Assembly: GCA_964462675.1 (NCBI GenBank)
Contig: CAYWYS010000005.1
Location: forward strand, 1 to 64,000
Direction: 5' to 3'
Origin: XN24 sp964462675
Lineage (GTDB): Bacteria; Pseudomonadota; Gammaproteobacteria; Steroidobacterales; XN24
Length of the DNA: 64,000 nt
The position numbers and the translations under genes were made by a program. This document shows, one piece after another, positions 16,673 to 25,760 of the stretch. How positions within the stretch are numbered: position 1 is the stretch's first letter; the number at the start of each line of letters is the position of its first letter. The notes below the pieces were generated by a model, which was not told the origin of the DNA, did no database searches, and saw only the letters and a program-made list of their open reading frames with translations.

Positions 16673-19600
16673 ATGAACACTGCCGCACGGGATCTCGAGA
16701 CCCTGCCGGGCCAGGCCGCACGGCCGCTGCGCTTCGTGACCGCCGCGTCGCTTTTCGACGGCCATGACGCGGCGATCAACATCATCCGCCGGATCCTGCA
16801 GGCGCACGGCGCGGAAGTCGTGCACCTCGGCCACAACCGCAGCGTCGCCGACATCGTGCGCGCAGCCCTGCAGGAAGACGCCGACGGCATCGCCGTGTCC
16901 TCATACCAGGGCGGTCACAACGAGTATTTCCGCTACATGGTGGACATGCTGCGCGCGCACGGCGCGGAGCACATCCGGGTGGTCGTCGGCGGCGGCGGCA
17001 CGATTTCGCCACCCGAGCGCCGGGCCCTCGAGCGCTACGGCATCGAGCGGGTCTACGGCCCGGAGGAGGGCCTCAGGCTCGGCCTGGAGGGCATGATCGA
17101 GGACGTGTTCAGGCGGGTACGCGCCGCGGCCCGCCCGGCGCTCGAGCCGGGCGCGGACGGGCCGCGGGACAGCCTGCGGATCGGTCACAGCCTGAGCCTG
17201 ATCGAGCAGTCGGCGGACGCGGACGCTGCGCCCTCGGGGCTTCGGGCCAGGGCGCCGGCCGCGCAGCTCAAGGTGCCGGTGATCGGCATCACCGGCACCG
17301 GCGGCGCCGGCAAGTCCAGCCTGACCGATGAGCTCCTGAACCGCTTCCTGCGCTCCTTTCCGGGCCTGCACATCGCGGTCCTGGCGGTCGATCCCACGCG
17401 CCGGCGCACCGGCGGCGCGCTGCTCGGCGACCGGATCCGCATGAACTCGCTGTCCGACGAGCGCGTCTACATGCGCTCGGTCGCCACCCGCCGCGCCCAC
17501 CTGGCCACCAGCGCGGCGCTCGCCGAGTCGATCGCGTTCCTGAAGTCCGCCGGCTTCGGCCTGGTGATCGTCGAGACGGCCGGCATCGGGCAGAGCGATA
17601 CCGAGATCGTCGACCTCGTCGACCTGCCGGTCTACGTCATGACCAGCGAGTACGGCGCAGCCAGCCAGCTCGAGAAGATCGACATGCTGGATTTCGCCGA
17701 GCTGGTGGTGCTGAACAAGTTCGAGAAGCGCGGCGCCGAGGACGCGCTGCGCGACGTGCGCAAGCAGTGGAAGCGCAATCGCAAGGCCTTCCAGCTGGCC
17801 GACGAGGACATTCCCGTCTACCCGACCATCGCCAGCCAGTTCAACGATCCCGGGGTCAACCGGCTGTTCGTCGCGCTGTGCGACAAGATCGTGGCGCAAT
17901 GCGGGGTCCCGGCGGCCGACTGGACGCCGCCGCAGTTGCCCTCGGCCAGCGATCACGGCGCGCTGATCCCGCCGCGCCGGGTCCGCTACCTGGCCGAGAT
18001 CGCCGAGAACGGTCGTCGCGCGAATGCCGAGTCGGACACGGCGGCGGCGGCGGCGAGCCTTGCGTGGGCCTGCTGGCGCGCGCTCGAGGGACTCGACCCC
18101 GAGCGCCCCGCGGCGCTCGAGGCATACCCGGCGGGGGCGGTCGCCGGCGACGGCCCGTTCGTCGCGCTGCGCCGCCGCTACAACGAGTCGCTCGCCGCGC
18201 TCGGCGCCGGGGCGCTGGAACTGCTGCGGGCCTGGCCGCAACGCCGCGCGGGTGTCGAGGCCGAGCAGTACCGCTACCAGGTGCGCGCTCGCGAGCTGGC
18301 CGGCGACAACTACACCGAGTCGCTGAGCCGCCTGCAGCTGCCGAAGCTGGCGCCGCCGAAATACGAGGACTGGGGCCAGCTGCTCAGGTTTCTGCTGCGC
18401 GAGAACCTGCCCGGCGACTATCCCTATACCGGCGGCGTCTATCCCTACCGGCGCGAGGAGGAAGATCCGATCCGGATGTTCGCCGGCGAGGGCATGCCGG
18501 AGCGCACCAACCGGCGCTTTCATTACCTCGCCCGCGGCCACGCCGCGACGCGCCTGTCGACGGCCTTCGACTCAGTGACGCTGTACGGCGAGGATCCGGA
18601 CGAGCGGCCCGACGTCTACGGGCGCATCGGCAACTCCGGCGTGTCGATCGCGACGCTCGACGACATGAAGCGGTTGTATTCCGGTTTCGACCTGTGCGAT
18701 CCGGCCACCTCGGTGTCGATGACGATCAACGGCCCGGCGCCGATGATCCTCGCGATGTACATGAACACCGCCGTCGACCAGCAGGTCGAGCGGCACCTGC
18801 GCGCGACCGGCGGCTGGGACGCGGCCGAGCGGCGCATCGCCGGGCTGCTCGAGGGCCACGACCGGCCGGTTTACCGCGGCGAGCTCCCCGAGGGGCATGA
18901 CGGCTCCGGTCTCGGCCTGCTCGGTGTTTCGGGCGACCAGCTCGTCGATGCTGAGACCTACGCGCGGATTCGCGCCGCGACGCTCGCGAAGGTGCGCGGC
19001 ACGGTGCAGGCCGACATTCTCAAGGAGGATCAGGCGCAGAACACCTGCATCTTCTCGACCGAGTTCGCGTTGCGCATGATGGGCGACGTGCAGCAGTTCT
19101 TCACCGACAACGGCGTGCGGAATTTCTACTCGGTGTCGATCAGCGGCTACCACATTGCCGAAGCCGGCGCGAACCCGGTCAGCCAGCTGGCGTTCACCCT
19201 GGCCAACGGCTTCACGATCGTCGAGTACTACCTCGCCCGCGGCATGAAGATCGACGACTTCGCGCCCAACTTGTCCTTCTTTTTCTCGAACGGCATGGAT
19301 CCGGAGTATGCGGTCATCGGCCGCGTCGCGCGGCGCATCTGGGCGCGCGCGATGAAGCGGCTGTACGGCGCCGCGCCCCGCAGCCAGATGCTGAAGTACC
19401 ACATCCAGACCTCCGGCCGGAGCCTGCATGCGCAGGAGATGCAGTTCAACGACATACGCACGACGCTGCAGGCTCTGTACGCCTTGTTTGACAACTGCAA
19501 CAGCCTGCACACGAATGCCTTCGACGAGGCGCTGACGACGCCGACCGAGGCCTCGGTGCGGCGCGCGGTCGCGATCCAGCTGATCATCAACCGCGAGCTC

Positions 19601-20101
19601 GGCCTGAACCGCAACCAGAACCCCTGGCAAGGCTCCTTCGTCATCGACTACCTGACCGACCAGGTCGAGGAGGCGGTTTACCAGGAGTTCGAGCGGCTGG
19701 CGGAGCGTGGCGGCGTGCTCGGCGCGATGGAGTCGATGTACCAGCGTGGTCGGATCCAGGAAGAAAGCCTCTATTACGAGCACAAGAAACACGACGGCAG
19801 CCTGCCGCTGATCGGCGTCAACACCTTCCTTGGGCCGGACGGCGCCGGCGAGGCGTCGGTCGAGGAAGGCCAGCTGATCCGCTCCGGCGAGGATGAAAAA
19901 CGCGCCCAGGTGGTCGCGGCGCGGGCCTTCAACGCGGTCGGCGCGGCGGCCGGTGAACGGGCGCTGGCATCGCTGGCGACCACGGCCGCCAGCGGCGGCA
20001 ACGTGTTTGCGTCGCTGATGGAGACCGTCAAGCACTGCTCGCTGGGCCGGATCAGCCGGGCGCTGTACCAGGTCGGCGGGCAGTATCGCCGCAACATGTA
20101 G
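16673..20101 (+). CDS. icmF: Fused isobutyryl-CoA mutase (B12 domain, G-protein chaperone, mutase)
   Basis: The 1142-residue protein joins three parts. Residues 20-150 bind adenosylcobalamin, with Asp29-Gly-His31 as the base-off motif. Residues 200-400 form a MeaI-type GTPase with P-loop GTGGAGKS at 208-215 that loads and protects the cofactor. Residues 560-1142 are the radical mutase. Phe603 (IRMFAGEG) and Gln789 (KEDQAQNT) occupy the positions that are Tyr and Arg in methylmalonyl-CoA mutase, as in enzymes for isobutyryl-/butyryl-CoA. Such enzymes also isomerise isovaleryl-CoA and pivalyl-CoA weakly, which is relevant next to the leucine operon. No frameshift is visible. Confidence 0.95.
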   Translation: MNTAARDLETLPGQAARPLRFVTAASLFDGHDAAINIIRRILQAHGAEVVHLGHNRSVADIVRAALQEDADGIAVSSYQGGHNEYFRYMVDMLRAHGAEHIRVVVGGGGTISPPERRALERYGIERVYGPEEGLRLGLEGMIEDVFRRVRAAARPALEPGADGPRDSLRIGHSLSLIEQSADADAAPSGLRARAPAAQLKVPVIGITGTGGAGKSSLTDELLNRFLRSFPGLHIAVLAVDPTRRRTGGALLGDRIRMNSLSDERVYMRSVATRRAHLATSAALAESIAFLKSAGFGLVIVETAGIGQSDTEIVDLVDLPVYVMTSEYGAASQLEKIDMLDFAELVVLNKFEKRGAEDALRDVRKQWKRNRKAFQLADEDIPVYPTIASQFNDPGVNRLFVALCDKIVAQCGVPAADWTPPQLPSASDHGALIPPRRVRYLAEIAENGRRANAESDTAAAAASLAWACWRALEGLDPERPAALEAYPAGAVAGDGPFVALRRRYNESLAALGAGALELLRAWPQRRAGVEAEQYRYQVRARELAGDNYTESLSRLQLPKLAPPKYEDWGQLLRFLLRENLPGDYPYTGGVYPYRREEEDPIRMFAGEGMPERTNRRFHYLARGHAATRLSTAFDSVTLYGEDPDERPDVYGRIGNSGVSIATLDDMKRLYSGFDLCDPATSVSMTINGPAPMILAMYMNTAVDQQVERHLRATGGWDAAERRIAGLLEGHDRPVYRGELPEGHDGSGLGLLGVSGDQLVDAETYARIRAATLAKVRGTVQADILKEDQAQNTCIFSTEFALRMMGDVQQFFTDNGVRNFYSVSISGYHIAEAGANPVSQLAFTLANGFTIVEYYLARGMKIDDFAPNLSFFFSNGMDPEYAVIGRVARRIWARAMKRLYGAAPRSQMLKYHIQTSGRSLHAQEMQFNDIRTTLQALYALFDNCNSLHTNAFDEALTTPTEASVRRAVAIQLIINRELGLNRNQNPWQGSFVIDYLTDQVEEAVYQEFERLAERGGVLGAMESMYQRGRIQEESLYYEHKKHDGSLPLIGVNTFLGPDGAGEASVEEGQLIRSGEDEKRAQVVAARAFNAVGAAAGERALASLATTAASGGNVFASLMETVKHCSLGRISRALYQVGGQYRRNM

Positions 20102-20178
20102 CCGGCGCGCGGCACGGCGCCGGGCGCCCCCTGCAGCCGCCGCCGGCGCAAAAATTTGTGTTGAGTGACGAGGAACCG

Positions 20179-20958
20179 ATGCGAAAATTCCATGGATGGC
20201 GCCAGCGAGCCGCGATCGCCGTGGCGCTGACCCTGCTGCTGCCGGCCGCCACGGCACAGGCGCAAGAACGCATGCTCGAAAGCGCGCTGGCGGAGCAGAA
20301 ATCGAGCGTCGAGGATGCGGCGCGCTCGCAGGCGCGCGTCGTCCAGTTGGCCGACGAAACCAGCGAGTTGCTCGGCGAGTACCGCGTGGCGGTGCAGCGG
20401 CTTGACCGCCTGCGGATCTACAACGATAACCTCGAGGCGCTGGTCGGCGACCAGCAGCGCGAGCAGCAGGACATCGAGCGGCAGCTGACGAGCTTCCAGG
20501 ACGTCCAGCAGGAGATCATCCCGCTGATGTTCGAGATGATCGAGGACCTGGCCCGCTTCGTCGAGCTCGACATGCCGTTCCAGCTGCAGGAGCGGCGCGA
20601 CCGGGTCGGACTGCTGCGCGAGCTGATGGGCCGCTCCGATGTTACGGTCTCCGAGAAGTACCGGCAGATCATAAGCGCCTACCAGATCGAGGCGGACTTC
20701 ACGCGCACCACCGAGGCCTATGCCGGCCTGCTCGAGGAGCGCCGCGTCGATTTCCTGCGCGTCGGGCGCGTGCTGCTCGCCTACCAGACGCCGGATCGGG
20801 CGGAGACCGGCTTCTGGAACAAGAATGCCCGCCAGTGGGAAGTCGCCAACGATTTCCGCAACGATGTCGTCGAGGGGCTGCGCATCGCCCGCAAGCAGGC
20901 GGCCCCGAACCTGCTGCGCCTGCCGGTCCAGGCGCCCGAGACGGAGCAGCCCCGATGA
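20179..20958 (+). CDS. DUF3450 periplasmic coiled-coil protein of the Ton operon
   Basis: The 259-residue protein has a signal peptide (about residues 1-29, ending ATAQA) and a long helical region rich in Glu, Gln and Arg that should form a coiled coil (residues 40-110). The block IIPLMFEMIEDLARFVELDMPFQ is the signature of the DUF3450 family, which is regularly encoded first in operons with ExbB/ExbD/TonB. Its molecular role is unknown; an accessory role in energy transduction to outer-membrane receptors is inferred. ATG at 20179 has GAGGAA upstream and begins the signal peptide. It overlaps the next gene by four bases. Confidence 0.88.
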   Translation: MRKFHGWRQRAAIAVALTLLLPAATAQAQERMLESALAEQKSSVEDAARSQARVVQLADETSELLGEYRVAVQRLDRLRIYNDNLEALVGDQQREQQDIERQLTSFQDVQQEIIPLMFEMIEDLARFVELDMPFQLQERRDRVGLLRELMGRSDVTVSEKYRQIISAYQIEADFTRTTEAYAGLLEERRVDFLRVGRVLLAYQTPDRAETGFWNKNARQWEVANDFRNDVVEGLRIARKQAAPNLLRLPVQAPETEQPR

Positions 20959-22298
20959 GCCGGCAAGTCATTGCCGCGGCCGCGCTGCTCGCCATGCAGG
21001 CCACGGCGCCGGCAGTTGGCAGCGATTCGCTCGAGCAGTTGCTGCAGCAGGTGCGCGAGGCGCGCAGCGCGCTCAGCGAGGAGAACCGCGAGCGCGAACG
21101 GCAGTTCGTGCAGCACCGCGACCAGCAGCGCGCGCTGCTGCAGCAGGCCCAAAGCGAACTCGCCGACGAGGAACGTCGCAGCGATCAGCTCGCGGCGGCT
21201 TTCAATGCCAACGAGGCCCGGCTGGCGGAGCTCAACGAGAACCTGCGCCTGCAGCTCGGCAACTTCGGCGAGCTGTTCGGGGTCGTGCGGCAGGTGGCCG
21301 GCGACACTGTCGGCCTGGTGCGGACTTCGCTGGTCACCGCCCAGGACCCGCAGCGGGAGCAGCTCGCCGAGCGGCTCGCGCAGGTGCGCGGCGTGCCCTC
21401 GGTCGAGGAGCTGAATGCGCTGCGCGCCTTGCTGACCGAAGAGATGGTGCGCGGCGGCCAGGTGGCGCGCTTCGACGCGACGATCACACGACCGGACGGC
21501 ACTGCGGCGCAGGAGTCGGTGGTGCGCATCGGCGTTTTCAACCTGATCGCCGGCGATCGCTTCCTGCATCATGTGCCGGAGACCCAGTCGATCCAGGAAC
21601 TCGCGCGCCAGCCACAGGCGCGTTTCCGCGCGCTGGCCGGCGACCTGTACAAGGCGGCCCCGAATACCACGGTCGCCACCGCGCTCGATCCGGGCCGCGG
21701 CTCGCTGCTCGCGCTGCTGATCCAGGAGCCGAGCCTCGGCGAGCGCATCGGGCAGGGCGGCCCGGTGGGATTCGTCATCATCGTGCTGGGGGTGATCGGG
21801 CTGGCGATTGCGCTGATTCGCTGGGTCACGCTGGGCGCCGTCGGTCGCCGCGTGCGCGGCCAGCTCAAGCGCGCGGAGCCCAGCGCGGACAACCCGCTCG
21901 GCCGCATCCTGCAGGTCTACCAGGACAGTCGCAACGCCGACACCGAATCGCTGGAGCTGAAGCTCGACGAAGCCATCCTGCGGGAGATCCCGGGGCTGGA
22001 GCGCTGGCAGGGCGCCATCAAGGTCATTGCAGCCGTCGCGCCGCTGCTCGGCCTGCTCGGCACGGTGACCGGCATGATCGCCACCTTCCAGGCGATCACG
22101 CTGTTCGGCACCGGCGATCCCAAGCTGATGGCCGGCGGCATCTCCCAGGCGCTGGTCACGACCGTGCTCGGGCTGAGCGTCGCGATCCCGCTGGTGCTGC
22201 TGCACAGTGCCGTCGCCGGCCGCAGCAAGGCGCTGATCGAGGTGCTCGAGGAGCAGAGCGCAGGGATCGTCGCGCGGCAGGCAGAGCGCGCGTCGTGA
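20955..22298 (+). CDS. ExbB/MotA/TolQ-family channel protein with periplasmic coiled-coil extension (TtpC-like)
   Basis: The 447-residue protein begins with a signal peptide and about 230 periplasmic residues, much of them coiled coil (SLEQLLQQVREARSAL onwards). Three membrane spans typical of ExbB follow: near residues 255-278 (GFVIIVLGVIGLAIAL), 345-365 (VAPLLGLLGTVTGMIATF) and 385-410 (TVLGLSVAIPLVLL). This matches the TtpC component of TonB2 systems. It likely couples the proton channel to periplasmic partners such as the DUF3450 protein. Start and stop overlap both neighbours by 4 bp. Confidence 0.88.
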   Translation: MSRQVIAAAALLAMQATAPAVGSDSLEQLLQQVREARSALSEENRERERQFVQHRDQQRALLQQAQSELADEERRSDQLAAAFNANEARLAELNENLRLQLGNFGELFGVVRQVAGDTVGLVRTSLVTAQDPQREQLAERLAQVRGVPSVEELNALRALLTEEMVRGGQVARFDATITRPDGTAAQESVVRIGVFNLIAGDRFLHHVPETQSIQELARQPQARFRALAGDLYKAAPNTTVATALDPGRGSLLALLIQEPSLGERIGQGGPVGFVIIVLGVIGLAIALIRWVTLGAVGRRVRGQLKRAEPSADNPLGRILQVYQDSRNADTESLELKLDEAILREIPGLERWQGAIKVIAAVAPLLGLLGTVTGMIATFQAITLFGTGDPKLMAGGISQALVTTVLGLSVAIPLVLLHSAVAGRSKALIEVLEEQSAGIVARQAERAS

Positions 22299-22819
22299 GC
22301 CTGTTGCCGGAGGCCTTCGCCGCGATCCGCGACTTCTTCGAAGCCGGCGGGAATGTCCTGTACGGCATCCTGTTCGTCACCGTGCTGATGTGGACCTTCA
22401 TCGCCGAGCGGCTGTGGTTTTTTTTCCGCGTGCTGCCACGGCGCATCGAGACGGTACGCCAGGAGTGGACCCGGCGGCAGGACACCACCTCCTGGTATGC
22501 GCGGCAGATTCGCGCCGAGCTCATTTCCACCGTGCGGCTCGAGAGCCAGCGCTACCTGCTGCTGGTCAAGGCGATGATGGCCGTGCTGCCGCTGCTCGGT
22601 CTGCTCGGCACGGTCACCGGCATGATCGCGGTATTCGACGTCATGGCGCTGGCCGGCACGGGCAATGCGCGGCTCATGGCGGCCGGCGTTTCCAAGGCCA
22701 CGATTCCGACCATGGCGGGCCTCGTCGCGGCGCTGTCCGGGCTCTATTTTGCCAGCTGGCTCGACAAGAAGGCACGGCGCGAGGCCGAGCGGGTCGCGGA
22801 CCTGCTGGTGCACGGATGA
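22295..22819 (+). CDS. exbB: ExbB/TolQ-family proton channel subunit
   Basis: The 174-residue protein starts with GTG inside the previous stop (GTGA). It has a first span near residues 20-40 (NVLYGILFVTVLMWTF) and the conserved LPLLGLLGTVTGMIAVFDVMALAGTGN hairpin, then a third span at TIPTMAGLVAALSGLYF. ExbB assembles as a ring around an ExbD dimer to use the proton motive force for TonB. It is the shorter, canonical-size partner of the long channel protein upstream, as in TonB2-type operons. Confidence 0.92.
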   Translation: MSLLPEAFAAIRDFFEAGGNVLYGILFVTVLMWTFIAERLWFFFRVLPRRIETVRQEWTRRQDTTSWYARQIRAELISTVRLESQRYLLLVKAMMAVLPLLGLLGTVTGMIAVFDVMALAGTGNARLMAAGVSKATIPTMAGLVAALSGLYFASWLDKKARREAERVADLLVHG

Positions 22820-22832
22820 GGATCGGCCCGGC

Positions 22833-23240
22833 ATGAGACGCAGGCGGCGACGGGCCGGCGAGGAGGCGGAGATCAACATCACGCCGATGCTCGACATTGT
22901 GTTCATCATGCTGATCTTCTTCATCGTCACGACCTCCTTCGTCAAGGAGATCGCGCTCGACCTGAACCGGCCGTCGAGCGAGCCGCAGCAGGAGAAACGG
23001 ATCGCGGAGGTCATCACGATCCGGATCCAGGCCAATGGCCAGGTCGAGGTCGGCAACCGGCCGGTGGACATTCGCGCGGTGCGCGCCAACATCGAGGGCG
23101 AACTGGCGACCCGCGGCGCGGACACCCCGGTCGTCGTGATCGCCGATCGCGCCGCGGATTCGGGCTTGATGGTCAGGGTCATCGACCAGGCGCGCATGGC
23201 CGGCGCCGACAAGGTCTCGCTCGCGGCCATGGCGCGCTAG
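22833..23240 (+). CDS. exbD: ExbD/TolR biopolymer transport protein, first copy
   Basis: The 135-residue protein has a basic cytoplasmic start, the signature EINITPMLDIVFIMLIFFIV span carrying the proton-translocating aspartate, and a periplasmic domain ending DQARMAGADKVSLAAM. ATG at 22833 is chosen because upstream frame sequence overlaps exbB and lacks family character. It is very similar in its membrane span to the second ExbD 30 bp downstream; the pair probably forms a heterodimer or serves different states of the motor. Confidence 0.93.
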   Translation: MRRRRRRAGEEAEINITPMLDIVFIMLIFFIVTTSFVKEIALDLNRPSSEPQQEKRIAEVITIRIQANGQVEVGNRPVDIRAVRANIEGELATRGADTPVVVIADRAADSGLMVRVIDQARMAGADKVSLAAMAR

Positions 23241-23270
23241 CGCCGAGGCCGCCCGGGAGCACAGCAAGCA

Positions 23271-23684
23271 ATGAAAAAAAGGCACGCCGCCAGCGAGGAC
23301 GAGACCGAGATCAACGTCACGCCGATGCTCGACATCGTGTTCATCATGCTGATCTTCTTCATCGTCACGACGTCGTTCATCCGCGAAACGGGCATCGATC
23401 CGCAGCGCCCCGAGGCCGTCACCGCCGCCAAGCAGGAGCGCGGCAACATCCTGATCGGCGTCGCCGCCAACGGCCAGATCTGGATGGCGCAGCGGCAGGT
23501 CGAGCTGGCCGCGGTGCGCCAGATGGTCGAGCAGGCTCGCAGCGAAAGCCCGGAGAGCACCGTCGTCATCATCGCGGACGAGCGCGCCGAAACCGGCATC
23601 GTGATCGACTTGATGGACCAGGTCAGGCTCGGGGGCATCTTCAACATCTCGGTCGCGGCGCAGCCCGCGGCGGGCGGCGACTGA
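23271..23684 (+). CDS. exbD: ExbD/TolR biopolymer transport protein, second copy
   Basis: The 137-residue protein repeats the ExbD plan: charged start KKRHAASEDE, membrane span TEINVTPMLDIVFIMLIFF with the key aspartate, and a periplasmic domain with a TVVIIADERAETGIVIDLMDQVR segment. The periplasmic half differs clearly from copy one, so the two are old paralogues rather than a recent duplication. A GGGAG ribosome site precedes the ATG. The stop shares a base with the tonB start. Confidence 0.93.
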   Translation: MKKRHAASEDETEINVTPMLDIVFIMLIFFIVTTSFIRETGIDPQRPEAVTAAKQERGNILIGVAANGQIWMAQRQVELAAVRQMVEQARSESPESTVVIIADERAETGIVIDLMDQVRLGGIFNISVAAQPAAGGD

Positions 23685-24313
23685 TGCGTTTCATCGCCGC
23701 CCTCGCCGCCGGCAGCGTGGTCGCGCTGTTGCTGTTCCTGCTGATGCACGCGCTGGTCGGCGGCCGCGACGGTTTCCAGCGCGGGCCGGACAGCAGCAAG
23801 GTGGTCGACTTCGTGCGCGTCCGGCCGGATGAAATCGTGCAGACACGCGAGCGCCTGCTGCCGCGCAAGCCGCCGCCCCCGGACAAGCCGCCGCCGCCGC
23901 CCCGGCTGCAGCTTGCAGCCCCCCGGCAAGCCGTCCGGCAGGTGCTGGACATCGAGACGCCGAGCATTGCGATCGGGCTGTCGGGCGGGCCCGTGGTCAC
24001 GGCAGGCTGGCAGTCCGGCGATGTCGGCAGCGACGGCGACGTGGTCCCGATCGTGCGGATCGAGCCGCACTACCCGCGCGATGCGCTGTTGCGGCGGATC
24101 CAAGGCTGGGTGCAGCTGCGCTTCACGATCAATCCCGACGGCTCGGTCTCCGACCCCGTCGTGATCGCCGCCGAGCCGCCGCGCATCTTCAACCGCGAGG
24201 CGCAGCGCGCCATCCTGCGCTGGAAATTCAGGCCCCGGATCGTCGATGGCCAGCCGGTGTCGCGTGAGGCCGAGCAGATCATCGAGTTCAAGATCAACCC
24301 GGACGCGTCATGA
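23684..24313 (+). CDS. tonB: TonB energy transducer
   Basis: The 209-residue protein has one N-terminal membrane anchor (residues 5-25), a short proline-rich stretch (KPPPPDKPPPPPRL) and a C-terminal TonB domain with IVRIEPHYPRDALLRRIQGWVQLRFTI and the late AILRWKFRPRIVDGQPV strand. The short proline spacer is like TonB2 proteins rather than long E. coli TonB. It should contact outer-membrane receptors energised by the ExbB/ExbD genes upstream. No receptor gene is in the window. Confidence 0.93.
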   Translation: MRFIAALAAGSVVALLLFLLMHALVGGRDGFQRGPDSSKVVDFVRVRPDEIVQTRERLLPRKPPPPDKPPPPPRLQLAAPRQAVRQVLDIETPSIAIGLSGGPVVTAGWQSGDVGSDGDVVPIVRIEPHYPRDALLRRIQGWVQLRFTINPDGSVSDPVVIAAEPPRIFNREAQRAILRWKFRPRIVDGQPVSREAEQIIEFKINPDAS

Positions 24314-25596
24314 CGGTCAGCAGGCGAGCCCGCATGCGCCAGTGGATTCTCGGGATGTGCGCCGCGCTGACGGTCGGCGCCACGGCTGCGCCCGGCCTCG
24401 CGCAGGAGCCGCGCGCGGAGCGCCAGCGCAGCGACCCCGGCGTGCTGATGGGCGAACGTGCGTTCCGGCGTTTCGAGGCCGTCACCGCGCTCTATGGCGA
24501 GGGCAAGTATCGCGAAGCGCTGGCGGCGGCGGACACTTATCTGCGCGCCGAGCTCAACGACTATGAGCGCGCGATGGGCGAGCAGATCACCGGTTTTGTC
24601 CTGATCGCGCTCGAGCGGCCCGCGGACGCGGTGCCGCGCTTCGCGGCGGCGATCGCGCTCGACGCGCTGCCCAACCAGGCGCATTTCGCGATGCTGCGCT
24701 CGCTGGCGCAACTGTATGCCTCGCTCGGGCGCTGGCAGGACTCCATCGACATGATGGGCCGGTATCTCAGTTACCAGCCCGGGCCGAGTCCCGAGGACCG
24801 GGTGATGATGGCGCAGAACCACCTGCAGCTCGGCCGCCCCCGCGAGGCGCTGCCGTGGATCCGCGGCGCCATCGAGGCCGCCGGGCCGAGCGCGCAGGAA
24901 AGCTGGTACCAGCTGGAGCTGGCGATCCATTTCGAGCTCAAGGACTACCGCGCGGCGCTGGACCTGCTGCACGCGGCCGTTGCGCGCTGGCCCGGCAGGC
25001 TGCGCTACTGGGAACTGATGGCGGGCGCCAACCAGGAGCTCGGCCGCGACCTCGATGCCTTCGCGGCGCTGCTTGCGGCCTACCACGGCGGCCTTGTCAC
25101 CGAGCAGGCGAAGATCCTCAACCTGGTCCGCCTCGGCTTGTACGTCGAGCTGCCGTTCCAGAGCGGCCAGGTGCTGGAGCGGGCGATCTCGGCCGGCGCG
25201 GTCGAGGCCAGCGAGGCGAACCTGCGGCTGCTGCTGCAGGCGTGGACCGCGGCACGCGATTACGACCGGTCGGTGGCCGTCATCGAGCGGCTCGCGCCGC
25301 TGGCGGCCGACGGCGATCTCTACATGCAGAAGGCCCGGCTCATGATGGAGCAGAACCGCTGGGAGGCGACGCTGGACGGCGCGCGCCAGGCGCTGGCGCT
25401 CGGCAACGTCAGCTCGCCCGGCGCTGCGTGGTTGCTGATCGGCATTGCCTCGATGGAGCTCGGCGAGTTGCGCGAGGCGCGGCAGGCTTTCCAGCGGGCG
25501 CAGGAATTTGACGAAAGTTCCCGCCGCCAGGCGCGGGAATGGCAGCGTTTCGTCGAGGAGCGGATCCAGGTCGCCGAGCTGCGCGAACAAGGCTGA
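24310..25596 (+). CDS. Exported TPR protein of the Ton operon
   Basis: The 428-residue protein starts with a signal peptide (residues 9-30, ending GLAQ) and is otherwise helical repeats of tetratricopeptide type; YGEGKYREALAAADTYL, YASLGRWQDSIDMMGRYL and LKDYRAALDLLHAAVARWP are clear units. TPR proteins close TonB2-type operons and are thought to help the complex reach across the periplasm. It overlaps tonB by four bases. A specific partner cannot be named. Confidence 0.85.
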   Translation: MTVSRRARMRQWILGMCAALTVGATAAPGLAQEPRAERQRSDPGVLMGERAFRRFEAVTALYGEGKYREALAAADTYLRAELNDYERAMGEQITGFVLIALERPADAVPRFAAAIALDALPNQAHFAMLRSLAQLYASLGRWQDSIDMMGRYLSYQPGPSPEDRVMMAQNHLQLGRPREALPWIRGAIEAAGPSAQESWYQLELAIHFELKDYRAALDLLHAAVARWPGRLRYWELMAGANQELGRDLDAFAALLAAYHGGLVTEQAKILNLVRLGLYVELPFQSGQVLERAISAGAVEASEANLRLLLQAWTAARDYDRSVAVIERLAPLAADGDLYMQKARLMMEQNRWEATLDGARQALALGNVSSPGAAWLLIGIASMELGELREARQAFQRAQEFDESSRRQAREWQRFVEERIQVAELREQG

Positions 25597-25760
25597 GGGT
25601 GTGCCCCACCCGCGTCGGCAGGCGGCGGGCAATGGATTATGTGACCCCGTTCACCTTATGTTAACGACACATGGATATGTGACGCTGGTCGCATCAAGGG
25701 GGGGCACCCGCGTCGAGAATAATCGCGGGCCTATCAGGCCTCAGCGACTGTGGCAACCAA

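Noticed and set aside
20720..22294. Long extension upstream of exbB in the same frame
   Set aside because: It overlaps the long channel gene in another frame; the GTG at 22295 overlapping the preceding stop explains exbB alone.
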